A stretch of 64,000 nucleotides of DNA from JASHVB01 sp963780805 (GTDB lineage: Bacteria > Pseudomonadota > Alphaproteobacteria > Acetobacterales > Acetobacteraceae), in NCBI GenBank assembly GCA_963780805.1, contig CAWADP010000009.1, positions 1,302,001 through 1,366,000 of the forward strand. Direction: 5' to 3'. The notes beneath the pieces are model-generated. The model did no database searches. It was not told where the DNA came from and was given only the letters and a program-made list of their open reading frames with translations. The translations under genes were made by a program, and so were the position numbers. This document shows, in pieces, positions 1 through 8,583 of the stretch. Position 1 is the first letter of the stretch, and every line of letters starts with the position of its first letter.

Positions 1-452
1 CAGGCAATCCGGGCCGGCGTAAGCTGCTCCTGCTTGCCGGTCCGCTGCTGCTCGCCGCACTGCTGGCGGGCTTGTGGTTCAGCGGCCTGCTGCCGCGTTG
101 GCTCGGCCTGTCGCATCCGCCAGCCCCAACCGCCAAGGCCGCGCCGCAGCCGGTTTATATCGATCTGCCCGAGATGGTCGCGAACCTCAACGGCAACCCC
201 CGCCGACCCAGCTACGTCAAGCTCGTCGCCCGCATCGAGGTCGCCAGCCCCGACGACGCCGACCGCGTCCGCCAGGCGATTCCGCGCCTGCAGGACCTGT
301 TCCAGACCTACCTGCGCGAAATGCGCCCGGACGAACTGCGCGGCTCCGCCGGCATCTACCGGCTGCGCGAGGAACTCATCGCCCGCGCCGATGCCGCCGC
401 CGCGCCGGCCCGCATCACCGATGTGTTGTTCATCCAGATGCTGATCCAATGA
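1..452 (+). CDS. fliL: Flagellar basal body-associated protein FliL (5' end missing)
   Basis: The reading frame is open from the first bases of the window, so the start codon lies upstream. The visible part has a hydrophobic membrane segment rich in Leu and Ala (codons from about position 15 to 75), a Pro/Ala linker and then the FliL periplasmic domain, with a VYIDLPEM motif and a PSYVKLVARIEV strand. FliL is a single-pass inner-membrane protein that associates with the flagellar stator and basal body. Its location just ahead of fliM, on the same strand, supports the call. The stop TGA overlaps the ATG of the next small ORF (ATGA at 449-452), which suggests translational coupling. Confidence 0.85.
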   Translation, partial: GNPGRRKLLLLAGPLLLAALLAGLWFSGLLPRWLGLSHPPAPTAKAAPQPVYIDLPEMVANLNGNPRRPSYVKLVARIEVASPDDADRVRQAIPRLQDLFQTYLREMRPDELRGSAGIYRLREELIARADAAAAPARITDVLFIQMLIQ

Positions 453-712
453 ATCTGGAGACGGATGCCGGCCTGAACGCGGGCCCCGAACGTGGGCTCG
501 AATGTGGGCCCGAATATGGGCCCGAACGTGATCCTGGATATCGGCCGGAACGTGAGCTGGATCGCGGGCCTGGAGGTGCGCCGGAACGCGGGCCGGGAGG
601 TGCGCCGGAACGCGAACCGGGACGCAGGCGGAAAAGCGAAGCGCATTCCGCCGCGCCCGCATTGGCGGAATGCGCTTCGCTTTTCCGCCCTGCAAGGAAC
701 CTCCTGCCATGA
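449..712 (+). CDS. Small ORF with a tetrapeptide repeat between fliL and fliM
   Basis: This 87-codon ORF starts at an ATGA overlap with the fliL stop and ends at another ATGA overlap with the fliM start (709-712), so it fills the gap exactly. Its middle part is a run of four-residue units resembling GPER, encoded by a 12-bp DNA repeat. Its last third is translation of a 26-bp inverted repeat also seen, in variant form, near 34050. I recognise no family. The double overlap is what a coupled gene would show, but the DNA repeats alone could keep a frame open in such GC-rich sequence. Whether it is translated is uncertain. Confidence 0.35.
   Translation: MNLETDAGLNAGPERGLECGPEYGPERDPGYRPERELDRGPGGAPERGPGGAPEREPGRRRKSEAHSAAPALAECASLFRPARNLLP
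455..624. repeat. Degenerate 12-bp tandem repeat array
   Basis: About thirteen units of 12 bp with the approximate pattern gaacgYgggccg follow each other directly after the fliL stop codon. Some units are near identical (ggaggtgcgccg occurs twice in alternation with gaacgcgggccg), others are diverged. One frame shift of a single C occurs near 486. The array lies inside the small ORF described at 449-712. Confidence 0.75.
627..689. repeat. Perfect 26-bp inverted repeat before fliM
   Basis: Arms at 627-652 and 664-689 are exact reverse complements separated by 11 bases, predicting a very stable hairpin. The right arm ends about 20 bases before the fliM start, so the hairpin could affect fliM translation or transcript stability. 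A related motif (ggcggaatgcgcttc) recurs at about 34084, so this is an interspersed repeat family rather than a gene-specific structure. Confidence 0.85.
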
Positions 713-1771
713 GCGGTGCTGAAAACCAGCAGTCCGACGAAGACCTCGCCGCCGCCTGGGGCGCCGAGGCCGAGGGCGGCGACGCGGCACAAGGGCCCCC
801 CGCGCAACCCGCGCGCGTGCTGAACCAGGCGGAAATCGACAGCCTGCTCGGCTTCGACGCGGGGTCCGGCGGCGGCGAGCAACGCAGCGGGATGCAAAGG
901 ATCATCAGCTCCGGCCTCGTGTCCTACGAGCGCCTGCCGATGCTGGAGATCGTCTTCGACCGGCTGGTGCGCATCATGTCCACCAGTCTGCGCAACTTCA
1001 CCTCCGACAACGTCGAGGTCGGCATCGACAACATCCTGTCGCTGCGGTTCGGCGACTACCTGAACTCCATCCCGCTGCCCGCCATGCTGGCGGTGTTCAA
1101 GGCCGAGGAATGGGACAACTACGGCCTGATGGTGGTGGACAGCGCGATGATCTACTCGATCGTCGATGTGCTGCTGGGCGGCCGGCGCGGCACCGCCGCG
1201 ATGCGGATCGAGGGCCGTCCCTACACGACGATCGAACGCACCCTGGTCGAGCGCCTGATCCAGGTCGTGCTGGCCGATCTCTCCGCCAGCTTCGACCCGC
1301 TCTGCCCCGTTACCTTCCGCTTCGAACGGCTGGAGGTGAATCCCCGCTTCGCCACCATCAACCGTCTGTCCAACGCCGCCGTGCTCGCCCGGCTGCGCAT
1401 CGATATGGAGGACCGCGGCGGCACGGCTGGAACTGCTGCTGCCCTACGCCACGCTGGAACCGGTCCGCGAACTGCTGCTGCAGCAGTTCATGGGCGAAAA
1501 ATTCGGCCGCGATTCGATCTGGGAAACCCACCTCGCCGAGGAGCTGTGGAACACCGAGGTCGAGCTGGAAGTCGTGCTGGACGAGCAAGTGATGCGCCTG
1601 GCGGACGTGATGTCGCTGGCCCCTGGCGCGCGGGTTTTGCTGAACACCGGCCCCGGCGCGACAGTGCAGCTTCGCTGCGGCACGGTCCCCTTGTTCGAGG
1701 GCCGTGTCGGCCGCCGCAAGAGCCGCGTCGCCGTGCGGATTGAACGCGATATCGTTCGCCCGCAACGGTGA
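709..1771 (+). CDS. fliM: Flagellar motor switch protein FliM (one frameshift in the given sequence)
   Basis: FliM is the C-ring switch protein that binds phosphorylated CheY and contacts FliG and FliN. The N-terminus carries the CheY-binding peptide LNQAEIDSLLGF, followed by the FliM middle domain (SYERLPMLEIVFDRLVR, then the YLNSIPLPAM region) and the SpoA-like C-terminal domain (ELEVVLDEQVMRLADVMSLAPG). The start at 709 is preceded by aaggaa. The frame shifts by +1 near 1412-1425: the first part runs in the frame of 709 and the C-terminus, from about RLELLLPY, in the next frame to the TGA at 1769-1771. One extra base explains it. The reconstructed length, about 354 residues, is normal for FliM. 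No fliN follows. Confidence 0.85.
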
Positions 1772-1974
1772 CGATGGCGCGACCATAGGGCCAGAGGCAA
1801 GAAAGCTCCCGCGTTTTGACCCTCCCCCTACCCACAAGCGCCCCCCGTGAGGGAGGAGGGTTTGGGGGGAGGGGTGCGAGCAACCGCGGTCCTTGGCTGT
1901 TCCCACCCTTTCCCCGGGCCCCCTCCTGAAGGGGGAGGGGCTGTTCTATCTCTGTCTCCCCAGTCCCAAGACGC
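1772..1974. repeat. Intergenic GC-rich palindromic repeats
   Basis: No gene is seen between fliM and the convergent gene ending at 1975. The stretch holds C-rich and G-rich blocks that pair with each other (ccctccccctaccc around 1821 against ggggggaggggtg around 1865, and ccccctcctg / gggggagggg around 1920-1940). Similar blocks recur at about 17800, 25210, 27270 and 28430. They may also act as a bidirectional terminator for the two converging genes. Confidence 0.5.
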
Positions 1975-2922
1975 CTACCGCGCCTGCTGGATCGCCGACA
2001 GGATCCAATGGCCGCCGGACGCGCGCAGGAACGTCCATAACTCCGTCGCGGTGACATGCTCGTCCGGGCTGCCGTCCACCACGCGACCGCCGCGGTCGCG
2101 CGTCACGTCGGTCATGGAGAAGCGCATCGCCACCGTGGCGTAGTCGCGCCCGCTCTCATGCCAGGCCTGTGCCAGGTCGCCCTGCAGCAGGCGCACGTCG
2201 CGGACCTCGTTGCGCACGCCGCGACTTTCCTGGTCGGCCAATTGCTCGCCAAAATAGCCCGCCATCTCGGGCGTGGTCATGGCGCGCAGGCCGTTCAGGT
2301 CGTGTGCGGTCCAGGCGGCCTGGATGGCCTGCAGCAATTGCTCGAAGGCCTCGTAGTCGGCGGGACCAATGGCGATCGTCTGGGCCCCGCCGCCGCCCAT
2401 TGGCCCCCCCGTCGGCCCCCCTGCTGGCCCCCCTGCGGGCACGGCGCCGGGAGGCGGGGCGCCGCGTGCATACATGTTGGGGCCGCCGGCGAACACGGGG
2501 CCGTTGCCGCGGAACAGCCGAAGCACGAAGCGCACCAGCCAGACCAGCAAAAAGATCTGCAGCAGGAAGCCGAAAAACCCGAAGAAGCCCAGGCCGCCGT
2601 GCCAGAAGCCGTGGCCGAACAGCAGGCCGCCGATGCCCGCGCCGATCAGGCCGCCGAGCAGGCCGGACATGAAGGGCGAGCGGGAGCGGTAGCCGTAGCC
2701 GGGCATGCCATAGCTCGGGGAGGGATTGTTCGGGGTCAGGCTGCGCTGCATCGACGACCCTCCATAGGGGGCCGTGCGGGTCGCGGGCGGTGCCGAATAG
2801 GTCATGCTACCGCGGCTGCCGAAGGAGCCGCCGCTGCCGGCCCGTGCCTCGGCGAGGCCGGGCGAGAGCGCCAGCGCCAGGGCGACGATCGCGGCGATCA
2901 GCGTGGAGGTGCGGTGCATCAT
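1975..2922 (-). CDS. Tim44-like domain membrane protein
   Basis: The N-terminus is a signal-like segment (STLIAAIVALALALSPG ending near AEA). It is followed by a low-complexity Gly/Ser/Pro region, a Gly-rich hydrophobic stretch with about two membrane segments (GLLGGLIGAGIGGLLFG, then a Phe/Leu-rich segment), and a C-terminal Tim44-like domain from about residue 170 (DYEAFEQLLQAIQAAW, LWTFLRASGGHWILSAIQQ). The family is related to the C-terminal domain of mitochondrial Tim44; bacterial members are membrane associated and poorly characterised. A GTG at 2943 is an alternative start. I chose the double ATG at 2922/2919 because the signal segment begins there. Confidence 0.75.
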   Translation of the reverse strand: MMHRTSTLIAAIVALALALSPGLAEARAGSGGSFGSRGSMTYSAPPATRTAPYGGSSMQRSLTPNNPSPSYGMPGYGYRSRSPFMSGLLGGLIGAGIGGLLFGHGFWHGGLGFFGFFGFLLQIFLLVWLVRFVLRLFRGNGPVFAGGPNMYARGAPPPGAVPAGGPAGGPTGGPMGGGGAQTIAIGPADYEAFEQLLQAIQAAWTAHDLNGLRAMTTPEMAGYFGEQLADQESRGVRNEVRDVRLLQGDLAQAWHESGRDYATVAMRFSMTDVTRDRGGRVVDGSPDEHVTATELWTFLRASGGHWILSAIQQAR

Positions 2923-3081
2923 GAATCGCTGGTTTGTGAACACCTGCGGAATATGGGCGCGCCAGGGCCCGGCGGACAGGGGGATGGGCCCTCAAGGGGG
3001 AGGGCGTGTCCTCTATTTCCCCGCTTCCCGCCCCCCCCTTTATTTCCCCGCTTCGCCCTCTTCCGTCGTCCTTCTTGCTCA

Positions 3082-3133
3082 CCCCCGCATCACGCCCCCG
3101 CATCACGCCCCCGCATCACGCCCCCGCATCACG
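3082..3133. repeat. 13-bp tandem repeat, four copies
   Basis: Four exact copies of cccccgcatcacg run from 3082 to 3133. The last copy includes the stop codon of the minus-strand gene ending at 3129. The region 2950-3081 before it is C-rich and pyrimidine-biased, with two near-copies of a tttccccgcttc motif, and holds no gene. Confidence 0.9.
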
Positions 3134-3464
3134 CCATCGCCTTCTGGAACTCCGCCGGCGAGCCCGCGTATCCCGTCGCCCGGTCGGCAATCGCGTAGGT
3201 TTCGAAATACGTAATCCGTGGCTCGCAGCCATAGCGGCGGCGGACGCCCTCCAGCCACGGCCCGTTATAGAACGCCTGCGCCGACGCCAGATCCTCCCAG
3301 ATATACGAACCGCCCGCGACCCGGCCGTTCACCTCCTGGATGAACTGCTTGCGCACGAACCCCCGCACCCCGAGGAAGTCCGGTGCGATCTTCAGGAAAT
3401 GCTGCCGGCAGGCCTCGCGGTCGATCTCCGGCGGCAGGTCGTACAGAACGATGGCCGTGATCAT
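3129..3464 (-). CDS. Small YdhR-like (dimeric alpha/beta barrel) protein
   Basis: The 111-residue product begins MITAIVLYDLPPEIDR and contains FLKIAPDFLGVRGFVRKQF and a GGSYIWEDLASAQAFY segment. That pattern resembles small ferredoxin-like-fold monooxygenase/YdhR-type proteins, in which an xxYxWxxxxxAxxF stretch is typical. The start ATG overlaps the stop of the SDR gene upstream (ATGA at 3461-3464), so the two are translationally coupled. Its role is unknown; the pairing with an SDR suggests it helps with the same substrate, which is inference. Confidence 0.6.
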   Translation of the reverse strand: MITAIVLYDLPPEIDREACRQHFLKIAPDFLGVRGFVRKQFIQEVNGRVAGGSYIWEDLASAQAFYNGPWLEGVRRRYGCEPRITYFETYAIADRATGYAGSPAEFQKAMA

Positions 3465-4270
3465 GACGCGCGCACCATGTTGTTGGTCACCGCGCCACCG
3501 GTGGCGGTGCGTCCGCCATCCACCACGTACTGCGCGCCGGTGACGTTGCCGGCGAGGTCGGAACACAAGAACAGTACGACGTTCGCCACCTCCTCGGCGG
3601 TGCCGTAGCGGCCGATCGGGATGTTGGACTGATAGCGCGCGCCGACACTGGCGGGATCGGTCGGGTTCAGCATGGATTCGAGCGAGTGGATCATGCGCGT
3701 GTCGATCGGCCCCGGGCACACCGCGTTCACCCGCACGCCAGCCCGCGCCACTTCGCCCGCCGCGGTCTTGGTCAACCCGATCACCGCGTGCTTCGACGCG
3801 ACATAGGCCGGCATCCCGGGCGAGGCGACCAGTCCAGCCACCGAGGCAGTGTTCACCACCGCTCCGCGTCCCTGCCTGATCATCACCGGCAGCACGTGCC
3901 GCAGCCCGAGGAACACGCCCTTCACGTTCACCGAGATGACGCGGTCGAACATCTCCTCGTCGTATTCGGCGGTGGGGGCGACGCTGCCCTCGATGCCGGC
4001 GTTGTTGTAGAAGCAGTCGATCGCGCCATAGGCATCGACGGCCGCCTTCACATAGGCCTGCACATCGGCGGATCGGGTGACGTCGGCGGCGACGAAGCGG
4101 GCCTCGCCGCCCTGCTGGCGGATGATGCCGGCGGTGGCGTCGCCCGCCGCCTGGTCGCGGTCCACAACCACGACCTTGGCGCCGCGGCTGGCGAAGCCCA
4201 GCGCCGTGGCGCGGCCGATGCCGTTACCCGCGCCGGTGATCAACGCCACCTTGCCGCTGAATTCCATCAT
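3461..4270 (-). CDS. Short-chain dehydrogenase/reductase (classical SDR)
   Basis: The 269-residue product has the full classical SDR set: cofactor motif TGAGNGIG near residue 14, NNAG near residue 91, the catalytic Ser in NTASVAG and the YVASK catalytic Tyr/Lys pair, then PGPIDTRM. It should be an NAD(P)-dependent oxidoreductase on a hydroxyl or keto substrate that cannot be named from sequence. An Asp at the end of beta-strand 2 (VVVDRD) favours NAD over NADP. The ATG is preceded by ggagggaacc, a strong ribosome binding site. It forms a two-gene unit with the small protein ending at 3129. Confidence 0.85.
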   Translation of the reverse strand: MMEFSGKVALITGAGNGIGRATALGFASRGAKVVVVDRDQAAGDATAGIIRQQGGEARFVAADVTRSADVQAYVKAAVDAYGAIDCFYNNAGIEGSVAPTAEYDEEMFDRVISVNVKGVFLGLRHVLPVMIRQGRGAVVNTASVAGLVASPGMPAYVASKHAVIGLTKTAAGEVARAGVRVNAVCPGPIDTRMIHSLESMLNPTDPASVGARYQSNIPIGRYGTAEEVANVVLFLCSDLAGNVTGAQYVVDGGRTATGGAVTNNMVRAS

Positions 4271-4491
4271 GGTTCCCTCCGTTGGTGCGTGTTGGCCGCG
4301 ACATTAGGCCAGGACGGGGTCGCGGGAAACGCACCGGAACTGCTGGATCGTCGCCACTGCCAAACTGAAATCCTATTTCGCGCTTGACTTGCAAGAAACC
4401 GATCTCGCTCCCCGACGATCCGCTGATGATCGATCTGGGCGAGTTGAAGCCGCGTCTGCGAAGGATACGCGGGTACCGGCCGCCTCGGCGA

Positions 4492-5615
4492 CTAAGGCGA
4501 TGCCCAACAATGAGCGAATCGGGTGGGCGAGCAGAGGGGCGAGTGCGAACGGGGTGGATTCCGGCGCGGACACGCAGCGGTTAAGAATCGGCAGATGGTC
4601 GACCCAGCAGCGATTCGCGAGCGGTTTGCCGCGGTTGGTCGCGGCCTGAATGAGCGGGCACGTCGGCTGTTCGGGGCGGCGGAAGCGCGAACGGCGGGCT
4701 ATGGCGGCATCGCCGCGTCTTCGCGGGCGACAGGGGTCGCACGAGGACCATCGGACGCGGGCTGAAGGAACTGGACGATCCCGCCTCGCTGTCGGGCGAG
4801 TACGCCGGCCCGGCAGCGGCCGGCCGGCACTGACGAAGACGGATGCGACACTGCTGGAAGACCTGCGTCGGTTGCTGGAACCGGCGACCAAGGGCGACCC
4901 GATGCGGCTGCTGCGATGGGTTTCGAAGAGCCATGCGAAGCTGGCAGCGGCGCTGTGCGGCCCCTACAAGAACGCCGGCAGCGACTACCGGCCGAAAGGC
5001 TGCCCCGAGCAGGTCAAGGTACATGACTTCGTCGACGCCGAACTCGGTAAGGTCGTGCCGTACGGTGTGTATGATATCGCGGCCAATGCCGGCTGCGTAA
5101 GCGTGGGCATCGACAACGATACGGCGCAATTCTCGGTCAACTCGATCCGCCGCTGGCTGCACCTGATGGGCCGGGAGAGGTATCCGGACACCGACAAACT
5201 CATGATCACTGCGGATGGCGGCGGTTCCAACGGATCGCGCGTGCGGCTGTTCAAGGTCGAACTGCAAAAGCTGGCCGACGAAACCCGACTGGCCCTGCAA
5301 GTTTGCCATCACCCGCCGGGGACATCGAAGTGGAACAAGATTGAACACCGGCTGTTCTGCCACATCACCGAGAATTGGCGGGGAACGCCACTGACCAGCC
5401 GACTCGCGGTTGTCGAACTCATCGCCGCCACCACGACCAAGGAGGGCCTGAAGGTGCGGTGCGAGCTCGACACCCGGACTTACCCAAAGGGCATCAAGGT
5501 CAGTGAGCAGGAAATGGCCAGCCTAAATATCAAAGGTGACGCCTTCCACCCGGAGTGGAATTACACCATTTCCCCCAGGCCGCCTTAACGCGGTAATTGT
5601 TGGGCGTCGCCTTAG
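4492..5615 (+). mobile_element. Decayed ISAzo13-type insertion sequence with both terminal inverted repeats
   Basis: The ends at 4492-4511 (ctaaggcgatgcccaacaat) and 5596-5615 are inverted repeats matching at 19 of 20 positions and enclose a broken transposase. The length of about 1.1 kb is short for the family because part of the transposase is deleted. I see no convincing target-site duplication. The sequence from about 4390 to 4491 on the left is unassigned. Confidence 0.8.
4595..5588 (+). pseudogene. ISAzo13-family transposase, internally deleted and frameshifted
   Basis: The N-terminus (MVDPAAIRERFAAVGRGLNE) lies in one frame to about 4745, a short piece (TIGRGLKELDDPASLSGEYAG) in a second frame to about 4790, and the rest in a third. 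Both shifts are equivalent to a lost base. After KSHAKLAAAL, near 4955, roughly 70 residues found in related transposases are missing, and the protein resumes with YKNAGSDYRPKG. The conserved catalytic half is present (YGVYDIAANAGCVSVGID, LMITADGGGSNGSRVRL, CHHPPGTSKWNKIEHRLF, TTTKEGLKVRCELD). The enzyme is almost certainly inactive. Confidence 0.85.
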
Positions 5616-5897
5616 CTGCTTCGGCCACGACGCGGGCGACGCACGGTCGGCTGAAAGTCGTTCACCTGCCCGCCTGGAATGATCCATTCGTTACGGGTGC
5701 GGCGGAATCCGGCCGGGGTGTTTTTCGGCTGATGACGGGTCGGTGGTTGGCCGCACTGCTGTGCCTGAGCAGGCCCCCGTGGGGCATGCCATCCTGTCCG
5801 CCGGTTTGCATTCCATGATTTATGCGGTCGCTGATTCGTGAAAACCGAGCAACGTGCGGCGCCATATCTTCGCCGCGTTGTTCAGAGTCTAAGGATC

Positions 5898-6083
5898 ATG
5901 GACGACGCGGAGTATGACCAACTTGCAGAACAGGCGGACCGGCTGGCAAACGTTGCGCCCGATGGCCGGTTCGCAGCCAGTTGGCGGCGGATTGCCAAAG
6001 GCTTCCGCGCGTTGGCCCGCCTGCGGGTTGGCTTCGCACGGGCTGCGGCGCGTCAGCAGAGCCAGGAACGGGCAGATCATTGA
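5898..6083 (+). CDS. Small hypothetical protein
   Basis: A 61-codon ORF starting MDDAEYDQLAEQADRLANV, with a short purine-rich aagga just upstream. It is charged and probably helical and ends in an Arg/Gln-rich tail. I recognise no family. An ATG at 5838 would add 20 residues. It lies between the insertion sequence and a stretch without genes, so it could be a remnant. Confidence 0.35.
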   Translation: MDDAEYDQLAEQADRLANVAPDGRFAASWRRIAKGFRALARLRVGFARAAARQQSQERADH

Positions 6084-6662
6084 TCTGGCCATCCCTCGGA
6101 TGCCGCGGCCGGCGCCGCTTCAGCATTCGTCGTGCCTGATCCGGCGCCAAGTGAAGCCACGGGCCGACTGTGGCAGCAGATCACCTTCGAGGACATCGGC
6201 TGTCCGTCCCGTCGGTGAGCCGAACACGTTCAGCTCCTCGTAGCGGCCATGGCCGGGTGCGGGCTCTCCTGGTTGATGTTCGGCGGCTGACGGCATCGCT
6301 CGCCCCGTTGGTGCGTCAGCATCGATAGCTCATCGGCGGTCACCGCCTGTTGATCTACATCATTCCGGGTCCACCACAGGTGATCGACGGTTTCGGCCGA
6401 ATTCGAAGACGAAGGCGGCGGTTTCGGCCAATCAATGACGACGGTTTCGCCAACCGGGAGGGCAGAGGCGGCCGGTCCACGTTCAAGCCGGGGTCTGGAC
6501 GCACGCTTCCCCTATCCTCTCCGGCGCCTGTTCGCGGGACCGCCCCCGGACCGCCTCAAGGGACGTTGATTCCCCAGCGCCTCGCTTCTAGCTTTGCTGA
6601 ATGACACCTTTTTCACGATATTCTCTCGCGCATCCAACCCTCCTCCGCACCCGCCCCAGCCC
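6084..6662. other. No gene recognised
   Basis: This 580-base stretch has no frame with recognisable protein features on either strand. The composition near 6370-6470 is slightly less GC-rich, with repeated gacggtttcggcc-like words. The flanks (a broken insertion sequence on the left) suggest degraded mobile or accessory DNA. Confidence 0.4.
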
Positions 6663-7031
6663 ATGAGCGACCTGTTCGCTCCGGACGGCGGCTGGTGCGT
6701 GCGCATTCTCGACCTGTCGGGTGGCGCCGAGAACAACGTGGTGGAGGAGATCGGCGGCTTTCCCACCCTGATGCTGGCCAATGCCTTCGCCCGCCGCTAC
6801 GTCCGCGACTCGGTCGAGCTGTGCCGCGCCCCCGGCCTCACCACCAAGGAAGTGCTGGAAGCCTGGTTCGCCTTTGGCGAGGATGCCGAAGTGCTCGACG
6901 CGGGCGAATCCGGGTGGCGCAGCGCCACCGAACTGGGCGATTTCGTCGACACCCCCGCCGGCGAGGAAGAACGCGATTGGCGCGCGCTGGATCCCCGCCG
7001 GGACGAGCCGGACGAAGAGTCCGAAGAATGA
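6663..7031 (+). CDS. Conserved hypothetical protein, acidic C-terminus
   Basis: The 122-residue product begins MSDLFAPDGGWCVRILDLSG and ends in an acidic tail (RRDEPDEESEE). It shows no signal peptide or membrane segment. The internal ATG at 6663 is chosen because the upstream extension is Pro-rich and non-conserved in style. The stop TGA (7029-7031) overlaps the start of the downstream synthetase-like gene, so the two are probably cotranslated. The function is unknown. Confidence 0.6.
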   Translation: MSDLFAPDGGWCVRILDLSGGAENNVVEEIGGFPTLMLANAFARRYVRDSVELCRAPGLTTKEVLEAWFAFGEDAEVLDAGESGWRSATELGDFVDTPAGEEERDWRALDPRRDEPDEESEE

Positions 7032-8356
7032 TGCGGGTCCGTATCGCCGCGGTGCCGACCAGTCGTTTGACAGTCGGCACCGCCCGCATCGCGCTGCTGA
7101 ATTACCTGCACGCGCGCCGCTCCGGCGGACAGCTGCTGCTGCGGTTTTCCGACCTGGCGCCGCAGGCGACCGCTGACAACGCCGCGGGGATCGAGCAGGA
7201 TTTGCGGTGGCTCGGCGTGGATTGGGACGGAACGTTGCGTCAATCGGAGCATCGCGACCGTTACGCGGCGGCGGCGGAGACGCTGAAGCAGGCCGGCCGG
7301 CTGTATCCCTGCTTCGAATTGGAGGCCGAACTGCGGGCCAAGCGCGACCAGCGGATCAAGCGCGGCCAGCCGGCGGTGTACGACCGGGCGATGCTGCAGC
7401 TTACCCCGGCGCAGTTCGCCGCCGCGCAGGCCGGCGGCAAGCGGCCGTATTGGCGTTTCCTGCTGTCCGGCCGCACGGTGGAATGGCACGACCTGGTGCT
7501 GGGGCCTCGCGAGGAGGCGCTGCGGTCGCTCTCCGACCCCGTCGTTCTGCTGGCGGACGGCCAGCCCACGCGCGCCTTCGCCGGCTGCGTGGACGACCTG
7601 GCGGAGGGCACCAGCGACCTGATCCGCGGCGACACGCAACTGCCGGCGACCGCGGTGCTGATCGACATGTATGAGACGTTGGGTGGCGATGCCACGCGCC
7701 TGAGATTCGCCCATCTGCCGCCGCTGGAGGATGCGGGCGAGAAGCGCCTCGCGCGCCGGGTGGATGCGCGTACGCTGCGCAGCCTGCGGCAGGACGGGGT
7801 AGAGGGTGCGGCGCTGGCAGCCTACCTGGCCCACATCGGCACGGACCAGCCCCTGGAGGAGGCGCCGCTGGGGGCGCTGGCGGCGGACTTCGACGTCGCG
7901 TGCTTTCCGCCGCGGCCGACGCCGTTCAAGGCTGCCGCGCTGCTGGCGCTGAACCGCCAGGTACTGCGGTCGTTGGACTTCGCCGCGGTGGCCACCCGAC
8001 TACCCCCCGGCGCGACGGATGCGTTCTGGCTGGCGGTGCGCGGCGAGCTGGACCTGCTGAACGAGGCGCGCGGCTGGTGGGACGTGGTTGCCGGCGCCAT
8101 CGTGCCGCCGGAGATCCCCGAACCCGAGTTGCTGACTACCGCGCTGGAGCTGCTGCCGCCGGAGCTGTGGCACGACTCGGTGTGGCAGGACTGGACCGCG
8201 GCGCTGGCCGAAGCAACCGGACGCAGCGGCGAGGCGCTGGCGCTGCCTCTGCGGCTGGCGCTGACCGGCGAGGACGGCGGCCCGGATATGGCGGCACTGT
8301 TGCCGCTGATCGGCCGTGCGCGCGCGGCGCAGCGGCTACATGCGGCGGTGCATTAG
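7028..8356 (+). CDS. Glutamyl-tRNA synthetase-like protein with degenerate catalytic motifs
   Basis: The 442-residue length and order of segments match class I glutamyl-tRNA synthetases: an N-terminal Rossmann part (TARIALLNYLHARRSGGQLLLRFSD), the LRWLGVDWDG and QSEHRDRY segments, a middle FAGCVDDLAEGTSDLIRGD region and a helical C-terminal anticodon-binding part. The HIGH motif, normally GxLHxGxAR, reads SRLTVGTAR, and the KLSKR loop appears as RLARR. The GluRS-type Zn or discriminator details cannot be judged. The protein may have lost or altered aminoacylation, or be a second GltX of the type some alphaproteobacteria carry. The start at 7028 or 7031 overlaps the upstream stop. Confidence 0.7.
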   Translation: MMRVRIAAVPTSRLTVGTARIALLNYLHARRSGGQLLLRFSDLAPQATADNAAGIEQDLRWLGVDWDGTLRQSEHRDRYAAAAETLKQAGRLYPCFELEAELRAKRDQRIKRGQPAVYDRAMLQLTPAQFAAAQAGGKRPYWRFLLSGRTVEWHDLVLGPREEALRSLSDPVVLLADGQPTRAFAGCVDDLAEGTSDLIRGDTQLPATAVLIDMYETLGGDATRLRFAHLPPLEDAGEKRLARRVDARTLRSLRQDGVEGAALAAYLAHIGTDQPLEEAPLGALAADFDVACFPPRPTPFKAAALLALNRQVLRSLDFAAVATRLPPGATDAFWLAVRGELDLLNEARGWWDVVAGAIVPPEIPEPELLTTALELLPPELWHDSVWQDWTAALAEATGRSGEALALPLRLALTGEDGGPDMAALLPLIGRARAAQRLHAAVH

Positions 8357-8430
8357 ATACGAACAGCGCAGCGTGGCGGCTCGCGTAAGCGGCCGAGCTA
8401 GCCTGACGCAACGTCCTGTCGGGGGAAACG

Positions 8431-8583
8431 ATGGAACGGCTGGCTCTCGCGCATGTCCCGGCGGACATGCCGTTATCGGGTGCATTCTCCGTCGGTCCGC
8501 TTTTCCTCGGCTTCAACATCCTGCTGCGCCCGATCCAGCTAGAGAAACTTGAGATTGAAATCGCCGGCGCGGTCAGCACCTGA
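8431..8583 (+). CDS. Possible 50-residue small protein
   Basis: A short ORF beginning MERLALAHVPADMP is preceded by gggggaaa, a good ribosome binding site at the right distance. The product is hydrophobic in the middle (GPLFLGFNILLRPI) and ends in an acidic helix. No family is recognised. It lies alone in the roughly 450-base gap between the synthetase-like gene and pntAA; the rest of that gap (8584-8808) shows nothing clear. Confidence 0.3.
   Translation: MERLALAHVPADMPLSGAFSVGPLFLGFNILLRPIQLEKLEIEIAGAVST

Noticed and set aside
709..1771. Treating fliM and the other +1-shifted genes as true pseudogenes
   Set aside because: Motifs are complete on both sides of a single shift, no other lesions are present, and the shifts all have the same sign.
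3082..3133. CRISPR-like regular repeat
   Set aside because: The 13-bp units are contiguous with no spacers, as are the other short arrays in the window.
2056..3198. 380-codon frame opposite the Tim44-like gene
   Set aside because: The opposite strand has a signal segment and the Tim44-like domain; this frame is Ala/Gly/His-rich without motifs.
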